DNA of 6,054 nt from assembly GCA_017459485.1 (NCBI GenBank), contig JAFUCW010000116.1, positions 1 through 6,054 on the forward strand. The letters are read 5' to 3'. The position numbers were made by a program, and so were the translations under genes. The notes below the pieces were generated by a model. It did no database searches, was not told the origin of the DNA, and saw only the letters and a list, made by a program, of their open reading frames with translations. Of the stretch, positions 1-5,242 are shown piece after piece. The stretch's first letter is position 1, and the number at the start of each line of letters is the position of its first letter. This DNA comes from Eggerthellaceae bacterium (lineage in GTDB: Bacteria > Actinomycetota > Coriobacteriia > Coriobacteriales > Eggerthellaceae).

Positions 1-963
1 CTGGACCAATGCCTGGACAGCCTGCGCGCCCAGACCTTCGCGGAACTGGAGGTCGTCGCCATCGACGACGGGTCGACCGACGCCTCGCCCTCCATCCTGT
101 CGCGCCACGCCGCGCAGGACGGGCGCATACGCGTGATCGCCAAGCGAAACACCGGCTACGGCGACTCCATGAACCGCGGCATAGAGGCCGCGCGCGGGCA
201 GTGGGTGGGCATCTGCGAGCCCGACGACTTCGTCGACGCGAACGCATTCGCAACCTACCTTGCCGCCAGTCGCCTGTCAGACGACGTGGATATCGTCAAG
301 GCGAACCACTATGAGTTTTCGGGTGGGATGCAAGGCGAAGGAGGCGAATGCGCCTTCGAGGGCGGATCGTCGGTTGTTGTCCACAACTACGACGCCTTTC
401 CCAGCAGCGTGCCCTTTCCTGCCGAGTCGCGCCCCGACATCGTGCGCACGATACCTGCCATTTGGGCAGGAATCTATCGCAAAAGCATGCTCGATGCGCA
501 CTCTGTGCGCTTCAGCCCCACTCCCGGCGATTCATTCCAGGACACCGCATTCTTGCTCCAGGCATGGATGTCTGCGCGCAGTGTCGTGCTGCTCCACGAT
601 GCTTTCGCGCGCTATCGCACCGACAACGATTCTTCGTCGTCCGTTTCGGGCGACAAGGTGTTTGCGGTGTGCGACGAATTCGAGAAAAGCTTCGAGGCCC
701 TTCGCTCCTATGGGAGCGCGAAGCAGCTTTTGTTCGAGCCGCAGCTTCATGCGCAGCGCATGGAGGCGTACTATTGGAACTACAACCGCATCGACCCCGC
801 ACAGCACCTTGCCTTTACGCGGCGTTGGGCGGACGAGCTTGCGCAGGCACAAGACCGTGGCATGCTTCACAGGGACCTGTTTTCGCATGAAAGCTGGGAA
901 CACGTGCAGGAGCTTCTTGCGGACCCAGAGGCGTTCTGCGCGAAGCATCCCCACCACGTATAA
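1..963 (+). CDS. Family 2 glycosyltransferase, 5' end cut off by window edge
   Basis: A GT2 (GT-A fold) transferase that would move a sugar from a nucleotide-sugar donor to a growing, probably lipid-linked, envelope glycan on the cytoplasmic side of the membrane. The frame is open from base 1 to the TAA at 961-963, giving 320 visible residues. By comparison with relatives, only about 15-20 N-terminal residues (the first beta strand, usually VSVIVPVYN-like) are missing. Counting from the window edge: the nucleotide-binding IDDGSTD is at 21-27; an NTGYGDSMNRGI block at about 50-61 precedes the metal-binding acidic motif EPDD at 73-76, in place of the usual DADD. GDSFQDTAF at 176-184 (candidate catalytic/acceptor region) and YRTDND at 205-210 followed by four Ser are hallmarks of a subgroup common in capsule and rhamnose-polymer clusters. 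No membrane segment is visible. The next gene starts 30 nt downstream, so they are probably cotranscribed. The GT2 call is firm; the sugar and linkage cannot be read from sequence. Confidence 0.93.
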   Translation: MDQCLDSLRAQTFAELEVVAIDDGSTDASPSILSRHAAQDGRIRVIAKRNTGYGDSMNRGIEAARGQWVGICEPDDFVDANAFATYLAASRLSDDVDIVKANHYEFSGGMQGEGGECAFEGGSSVVVHNYDAFPSSVPFPAESRPDIVRTIPAIWAGIYRKSMLDAHSVRFSPTPGDSFQDTAFLLQAWMSARSVVLLHDAFARYRTDNDSSSSVSGDKVFAVCDEFEKSFEALRSYGSAKQLLFEPQLHAQRMEAYYWNYNRIDPAQHLAFTRRWADELAQAQDRGMLHRDLFSHESWEHVQELLADPEAFCAKHPHHV

Positions 964-993
964 GACGGTACGGCCATCCATCGGGAGGAACGT

Positions 994-3372
994 ATGAACA
1001 TCGAACCGCATGGAGCCCTCGAAGCATCTCGGTCATCCGAGTTGCCCCTTTCGCCCAAAGTGTCTCTTGTCATTCCGTTTTTCAACGCGTGCGACACGTT
1101 GGAGCGAAGCCTTCGGTGCGCGCTGTCCCAAACCGAACGTGACATAGAGGTAGTGTGCGTCGACGACGGGTCGGACGACGGCAGCGCGCGCATCGTTACG
1201 GAGGCAATGGCCGAAGACGGGCGCGTCAAGCTCGTGTCGTTCGAGCGCAACCAGGGCCGCCTCTACGCGCGCCAGGCGGGCGTGGGGCAGGCGCAGGGCG
1301 CGTACCTTATGTTTCTGGATGCAGACGACGAGCTGCTCCCCGACGCAGTGGAAACTGCGCTGAGCGCGCGCATGCCGAAGCGCCGGCGTGGGCGTGTTGC
1401 GGAAACGGGGTTCGACATCGTCCAGTTCGGTTTCGACGTGCGCTATGCACACTACGCATCCGCTGAAGAGAAGCGCTTCAACCGTGCCTTCTGCCGGCCG
1501 CCCCGCGAAGAGGCGTTCGGCGACGACGTGGTGCACATGGTGTTTCGCGATCGCAAGACCACATGGAGCCTGTGCGGCAAGCTCATGCGCTCTTCGGTAG
1601 TGAAGCGTGCTGTCGAGTGGATGGAGCGCAACGAGTGCGTTTCCTTGCAGGCGGCAGAAGATGCGGCGCTGTTCTTCATGATCGCGTATTACGCGGATTC
1701 GTACAAAGGGCTGCCCGACTACGAAGGCTACGTGTATCACATAGACATTGGTGGTTCGGGGGCGTCCTGCACGACGATCGGCTTGGACCAGTTCGAGCGC
1801 AGCTGCCACTACGCCGACGCGATAGGGGCCATAGACCATTTCGTCAGCGACGTCGGAGCACAACGTTTGGCGCTTGACGTGGAAGTGGTTCGCTACGAGC
1901 ATCTTTTGGCTCTTGCGGACAAGGCGCTGCGCTTTGTCGACCCTGCCGACCGTCCGCAGGCGTTTTCGCTGCTTGTGGACAAGTGGTCTGCTCCCGACGC
2001 TGTGGCGGGCGTTTCGGACGCAGGGTGGTTCGACCCTGCAGGCACCTTGGAAGCGTTTGCGGCATCCGATGCGCTTCGGTGCCCTCCGCGACAGGTCAAG
2101 ACTGTCGCTGCGTACCATCATGTGATGGGCCATGGGGGCGCGGAGCGCGCAACTGCGATGCTTGCGCGCCTATGGAGCGACGCCGGCTACCGCGTGGTGC
2201 TCTTGTCCGACGGTCCGCGCAGCTCCTGCGTCCACGACCTGCCCGACAGCGTTGTGTGGGTCGAGCTTCCTGCTGCCTCCACGGTCAGGCGCAACACGTA
2301 CTCGGTTCGCGCGCGTGCACTCGCGCGCGCGCTCGAAGAGCACCAGGTTGACGTGCTTGTGCACCACCAATGGTGGAGCCCCCTTCTGAGCTGGGACATG
2401 ATGCTTGCGAAGTCGTGCAGAGTGCCTGTGTGCATCTACGTCCACAGCATGTTCTCTGCCCTGTTCAGGGAGGGCAGGCCTTCCGAGTACGACTTCACGC
2501 GATTGGCGCGGCATGCCGACGGAATCGTTGCGCTATCAGAGGACGATTGCAGCTTCTGGAAGCAGTTCAACCCACGTGTGTGGGCGGCGCGCAATCTGCC
2601 CACGTGCACGACCGAGGCCGTTTCCCCTGCAACCCTTGCAGGTGCACGCATCGTGTGGGTGGGCAGGTTCACCCCATGGGACAAGCAGCCCGCAGAAGCG
2701 CTTGAAATCTTCGCGCGCGTTTTGGGCGATCATCCCGAAGCCACGTTGACCATGGTGGGTGCCGCTCCCGACGATGCGCTTCAGTCAAGCATCGAAGCAT
2801 TGGTGCGCGATTTGGGCATTGCCCATGCCGTACGCTTTGCAGGAGAGTCGTCGGACGTGATGCCCTTCTATCAGGATGCAAGCGTCCATCTGCTCACCTC
2901 CGCCTACGAAGGGTGGTGCCTGACGCTTTGGGAAAGCAAGGTCGCAGGGGTCCCTTGCGTGCTCTACGACATGCCCTACCTGACGTTGGTCAAAGAGCAC
3001 AGGGGCATGAGAGCGGTTGCCCAGGGCGACCGGGACGCGGCGGCGCGCGCAGTGTGCGACTTGCTTGAAGACCGCGAAGCGCGCGTGAAGATGGGCGAAG
3101 ACGCGCGTGCCCACGCCAAGGAACTCGAGTCGTTCGACTACCAGGGCTTTTGGGATGGAGTGTTCTTGGACGTTGGAAAGGGGAGCGTGCCTCGCGACGG
3201 GTTCGAGGAATTCGACGCCTGGTGGGACCTGATGCTCGAAGGGCAGAAAGCAGGCATTGCGGCCGCCCGCGCCGACGAAGTCCGCCTGTTTATGGAGGAG
3301 AGCCGAACGTACAAATTGGGAGATGCTATAATCAAAGTTCCGCGAAATGCGAGGAATTTTCTCTTGAAGTAG
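994..3372 (+). CDS. Two-domain glycosyltransferase: GT2 fused to GT4
   Basis: A 792-residue protein that looks like two sugar transferases on one chain, so it may add two successive residues of an envelope glycan. The N-terminal GT2 domain starts near residue 22 with KVSLVIPFFN, followed by DDGSDDGS at 57-64 and the metal-binding DADDE at 109-113. AEDAALFF at 221-228 matches the conserved ED block late in GT2 domains. Residues of roughly 255-365 form a linker without recognisable motifs. The GT4 domain begins near 371 with a GGAER motif at 381-385. WVGRFTPWDKQP at 555-566 matches the donor-site strand and Lys region, and the E-x7-E signature of retaining GT-B enzymes is at E639 and E647. The tail (about 770-792, TYKLGDAIIKVPRNARNF) is basic and amphipathic and may touch the membrane. 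The ATG is preceded by GGGAGGAA at 983-990. No frameshift separates the domains, so the fusion is genuine in this sequence. Substrates unknown. Confidence 0.94.
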   Translation: MNIEPHGALEASRSSELPLSPKVSLVIPFFNACDTLERSLRCALSQTERDIEVVCVDDGSDDGSARIVTEAMAEDGRVKLVSFERNQGRLYARQAGVGQAQGAYLMFLDADDELLPDAVETALSARMPKRRRGRVAETGFDIVQFGFDVRYAHYASAEEKRFNRAFCRPPREEAFGDDVVHMVFRDRKTTWSLCGKLMRSSVVKRAVEWMERNECVSLQAAEDAALFFMIAYYADSYKGLPDYEGYVYHIDIGGSGASCTTIGLDQFERSCHYADAIGAIDHFVSDVGAQRLALDVEVVRYEHLLALADKALRFVDPADRPQAFSLLVDKWSAPDAVAGVSDAGWFDPAGTLEAFAASDALRCPPRQVKTVAAYHHVMGHGGAERATAMLARLWSDAGYRVVLLSDGPRSSCVHDLPDSVVWVELPAASTVRRNTYSVRARALARALEEHQVDVLVHHQWWSPLLSWDMMLAKSCRVPVCIYVHSMFSALFREGRPSEYDFTRLARHADGIVALSEDDCSFWKQFNPRVWAARNLPTCTTEAVSPATLAGARIVWVGRFTPWDKQPAEALEIFARVLGDHPEATLTMVGAAPDDALQSSIEALVRDLGIAHAVRFAGESSDVMPFYQDASVHLLTSAYEGWCLTLWESKVAGVPCVLYDMPYLTLVKEHRGMRAVAQGDRDAAARAVCDLLEDREARVKMGEDARAHAKELESFDYQGFWDGVFLDVGKGSVPRDGFEEFDAWWDLMLEGQKAGIAAARADEVRLFMEESRTYKLGDAIIKVPRNARNFLLK
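2308..2332. repeat. CG-alternating inverted repeat inside the GT2-GT4 gene
   Basis: Two nearly pure CG-dinucleotide arms (2308-2315 and 2322-2331) flank the six-base spacer TGCACT. Bases 2308-2320 and 2322-2332 each alternate strictly between pyrimidine and purine. The stretch codes for an Arg/Ala-rich helix (VRARALARAL) at the start of the GT4 domain. Codon choice for Arg and Ala in a GC-rich genome is enough to explain it; a structural role (Z-DNA or cruciform) is only a possibility. Confidence 0.4.
3324..3332 (+). promoter_or_regulatory. Candidate extended -10 promoter for the LCP gene
   Basis: TGCTATAAT contains a perfect TATAAT at 3327-3332 preceded by a TGn extension, lying in the final codons of the GT2-GT4 gene, about 70 nt before the LCP start codon. 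Such an AT-rich consensus hexamer stands out in this GC-rich DNA. There is no convincing -35 box at 16-18 bp spacing (the stretch around 3304-3310 is a poor match), but extended -10 promoters can do without one. A start near 3339-3340 would give a leader of about 65 nt. It could let the LCP gene be transcribed separately from the glycosyltransferases. The bases also encode Asp-Ala-Ile-Ile, so chance is possible. Confidence 0.42.
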
Positions 3373-3385
3373 GCCTTATTGGGCT

Positions 3386-3395
3386 AGGAGAGGAG
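3386..3395 (+). promoter_or_regulatory. Shine-Dalgarno site that fixes the LCP start codon
   Basis: AGGAGAGGAG is a strong purine-rich ribosome binding site. Its last AGGAG (3391-3395) is 8 nt from the ATG at 3404. An in-frame GTG at 3395 overlaps this site and would have only the upstream AGGAG at 3386-3390 a few bases before it. Starting at ATG 3404 also gives a textbook lipoprotein signal (MHKRF then a hydrophobic run), so 3404 is preferred. Confidence 0.75.
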
Positions 3396-3403
3396 TGGAT
3401 AGC

Positions 3404-4432
3404 ATGCATAAACGATTCCTGTTTTTGTTCGTCCTGGCCGCAGGGGCGCTGTTCCTGCTTGCCGGCTGCGCATGCGCAGCAAGCGAAGTGGTGGCAGACG
3501 AGGCCCCGGCTTCGTCGTCTTCTGCCAAGGTTGTTGACAAGCCTGCTCCGGCCTCTTCGTCTTCCGCTTCCTCTTCGAAGCCCAAACCTGAGCCCGAGCC
3601 TGAGCCCGAGCCGGCGCCGGAGCCGTTCTACGTGCTCATTTCGGGCAATGACACGCGCGAAGGCACTCCCGTCACGACGGGCCATGGGGCAGACGACGGG
3701 TCCCGCAGCGACACTATGATGATTGCGCGCGTCGATCCAGCAACGTACTTGATCACGCTGGTGACCATCCCCCGCGACACGCGCACGGTCATGGACGAAG
3801 GGGACACGTGCAAGATCAACGAAGCGTACAACAGGGGCGGGATGCCTCTGGAGATCAAACAGGTCGAAAAGCTCACGGGCGTTCCGATGAAGTACTATTT
3901 CAACATGACGTTCGTGCAGTTTGCGCAGTTCGTTGACAGCTTGGGCGGCATCAGCGTGCATATTCCGCTCTACGTGGAGCTGAAAAACGTCCTTACCGAC
4001 AGCGAGACGATCAGCTTCGCGCCGGGCGACTACCACCTCAACGGCGCCGAGGCACTCGTGTTCGCGCGCAACCGCAAGACCTACAGCGGAGAAAGCCAGG
4101 ACGCCACACGCCAGATCCAGGACCGCTACCTTGTTCAGCGTTTCATCGAGTTCACGGCGTCCCAGTCCGACGAGGCGATCGACACGTACGTGAAGAGCTT
4201 GATCGAGAACACGGACACGAATTTCACCGAAGAAGAGCTGGGAGAGCTGGTGAAGGATTTCGCGCACCACAAAGACCAGATCCATTTCCTTTCGGGAACG
4301 GGTCCGTGGCAGGGCGCGCTTGACGAGTCGGTGGGCCTGTGGCTGACCTACGGCGACGACGAATCGTGGCACGAGCTGATGAGGGTGGTCGGCGAAGGCG
4401 GCGACCCAACCACCGTGGTGTCGCTTCCTTAA
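3404..4432 (+). CDS. LCP-family cell-wall glycopolymer ligase with lipoprotein signal
   Basis: A LytR-CpsA-Psr protein, 342 residues. The family transfers glycopolymers from undecaprenyl pyrophosphate to peptidoglycan outside the membrane. The N terminus is a lipoprotein signal: MHKR, a hydrophobic run 5-20, and lipobox LAGC at 19-22, so cleavage before C22 and lipid attachment are predicted. Residues 27-74 are a disordered linker with two copies of APASSSSA (34-41, 48-55) and a PEPEPEPE run (62-69). The LCP domain runs from about 75 to the end. SGNDTR (80-85), RSDTMM (101-106), IPRDTR (122-127), CKINEAY (136-142), LNGAEAL and FARNR (220-224) match the residues that bind Mg2+ and pyrophosphate in characterised LCP enzymes. 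The last motif is atypical: D233 and R236 are present, but D240 sits where Gln is usual. Most LCP proteins have an N-terminal transmembrane helix instead of a lipobox. Context between glycosyltransferases and tarI/tarJ supports ligation of this locus's own polymer (inference). Confidence 0.92.
   Translation: MHKRFLFLFVLAAGALFLLAGCACAASEVVADEAPASSSSAKVVDKPAPASSSSASSSKPKPEPEPEPEPAPEPFYVLISGNDTREGTPVTTGHGADDGSRSDTMMIARVDPATYLITLVTIPRDTRTVMDEGDTCKINEAYNRGGMPLEIKQVEKLTGVPMKYYFNMTFVQFAQFVDSLGGISVHIPLYVELKNVLTDSETISFAPGDYHLNGAEALVFARNRKTYSGESQDATRQIQDRYLVQRFIEFTASQSDEAIDTYVKSLIENTDTNFTEEELGELVKDFAHHKDQIHFLSGTGPWQGALDESVGLWLTYGDDESWHELMRVVGEGGDPTTVVSLP
3587..3622 (+). repeat. 12-bp tandem repeat coding the Pro-Glu linker of the LCP protein
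   Basis: CCTGAGCCCGAG occurs twice in tandem (3587-3598 and 3599-3610), followed by a degenerate third copy, CCGGCGCCGGAG (3611-3622). Each unit encodes Pro-Glu-Pro-Glu (the third Pro-Ala-Pro-Glu). Since the unit is 12 bp, gain or loss of a copy would change linker length by four residues without a frameshift. Confidence 0.8.
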
Positions 4433-4455
4433 TGCGCGCATAGGGTAGAAGTGAC

Positions 4456-4499
4456 CGGATATCGCATCGTCGCAACAGCGGCGGTGCGATTCCGTCTTT
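4456..4499 (+). terminator. Strong stem-loop after the LCP gene: candidate terminator or attenuator
   Basis: ATCGCATCGTCGC (4461-4473) pairs with GCGGCGGTGCGAT (4478-4490) over 13 uninterrupted positions, two of them G-U, around the four-base loop AACA. Beyond a single unpaired T at 4460, CGGA (4456-4459) pairs with TCCG (4491-4494), extending the helix to 17 bp. The two wobble positions are G-U in + strand RNA but would be A-C mismatches in the opposite transcript, which points to function in the + strand RNA. A short, weak T-rich tail (TCTTTA, 4495-4500) follows, so intrinsic termination may be partial. It lies 23 nt after the LCP stop codon and ends about 20 nt before the tarI start. A good tarI promoter was not seen in the gap, so partial read-through or an RNA-stability role is also plausible. 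Confidence 0.5.
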
Positions 4500-4519
4500 A
4501 GGCACAAGAAAGGACGCTC

Positions 4520-5227
4520 ATGAACTTCGCTGCCATTCTTGCAGGTGGGCATGGCACCCGCATGGGTGCGACCGACAAGCCCAAGCAATTCCAGCTGCTG
4601 GGTGACAAGCCGATAGTGGTGCATACGCTCGAAAAGTTCGTGCTGATGGAGGAGTTCGAGGCCGTGATCTTGCTTTGTCCTCCCGAATGGGTCGAGGCGA
4701 GCAAGGACTTGGTGGAGACGTATGTGCCTGCTGCCGGCAAAGTGTCGGTTGTCGCAGGCGGCGCGACCCGCACCGACACGGTGAAGCGCGCAATCGCATG
4801 GGTGGAAGAACACTACGGCATTGACGACGACACGGTGCTGCTCACGCACGACTCGGTGCGTCCTTTCGTCACCTACCGCATCATACGCGACAATCTGGAA
4901 GCCCTGCGCACCTTCGATGCGTGCGACACCGTCGTTGCCGCCAGTGACACGATCGTCGAAAGCACCGACGGCACTACCATCGGCTCGATTCCCTTGCGCG
5001 AAAACATGTTTCAAGGACAGACGCCTCAAAGCTTTAAGCTTGCTGCGCTCAAGGCAGTCTACGAACAGCTCTCCAGCGACGAAGAGGCTCAGCTGACCGA
5101 TGCGTGCAAGGCGCTTGTCTTGCGCGGGATCCCCGTCGCGCTGGTCGAGGGGGAGCCGTTCAACATCAAGATCACCTATCCGGTCGATTTGCGCATCGCC
5201 CATGCGCTTTTGGGCGAATACGAATAG
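4520..5227 (+). CDS. tarI: D-ribitol-5-phosphate cytidylyltransferase
   Basis: Cytoplasmic enzyme that joins CTP and D-ribitol 5-phosphate to give CDP-ribitol and pyrophosphate, the donor for ribitol-phosphate polymers. It has 235 residues, the usual length. It belongs to the IspD/TarI nucleotidyltransferase family: the CTP-binding loop LAGGHGTRMG is at 7-16, with R14 and, in PKQF, K22 as the expected catalytic residues. VVAGG at about 76-80 is followed by an R-x-D-T block. HDSVRPF at 110-116, QTPQSF at 167-172, LTDACK late in the chain, and K217 in FNIKITYPVDL complete the site. The wording of these blocks is closer to Staphylococcus TarI (HDAVRPF, QGQTPQSF, SDACK, NIKVTTPYDL, from memory) than to housekeeping IspD. 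The adjacent tarJ settles the call against IspD. Ribosome binding site AAAGGA at 4509-4514, 5 nt before the ATG. tarJ follows after 15 nt, so the two are translated from one message. Confidence 0.93.
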   Translation: MNFAAILAGGHGTRMGATDKPKQFQLLGDKPIVVHTLEKFVLMEEFEAVILLCPPEWVEASKDLVETYVPAAGKVSVVAGGATRTDTVKRAIAWVEEHYGIDDDTVLLTHDSVRPFVTYRIIRDNLEALRTFDACDTVVAASDTIVESTDGTTIGSIPLRENMFQGQTPQSFKLAALKAVYEQLSSDEEAQLTDACKALVLRGIPVALVEGEPFNIKITYPVDLRIAHALLGEYE

Positions 5228-5242
5228 GCAAGGGGCCAACGC

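Noticed and set aside
133..963. ATG at 133 as the true start of the first glycosyltransferase
   Set aside because: The frame is open to base 1, and the upstream codons encode the essential DDGSTD nucleotide-binding motif, so the real start lies before the window.
532..1011. A 159-codon open frame on the - strand opposite the first glycosyltransferase
   Set aside because: It is in codon register with the + gene, has no motifs, and crosses the gene junction; a shadow frame.
1033..2133. A 366-codon open frame on the - strand opposite the GT2 domain
   Set aside because: It is again in codon register with the real gene and explained by the same codon avoidance; the translation is rich in Arg, His and Val with no family motif.
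3373..3403. Possible hairpin around the GGCC/GGGC bases after the GT2-GT4 gene
   Set aside because: Only three pairs can form, there is no T-run, and it abuts the next ribosome binding site.
3395..4432. GTG at 3395 as the start of the LCP protein (three residues longer)
   Set aside because: The GTG overlaps the strong ribosome binding site; ATG 3404 has correct 8-nt spacing and gives a cleaner signal peptide.
4520..5227. IspD (2-C-methyl-D-erythritol 4-phosphate cytidylyltransferase) as the product
   Set aside because: It is the same family, but the block wording matches TarI better and the next gene is a clear TarJ.
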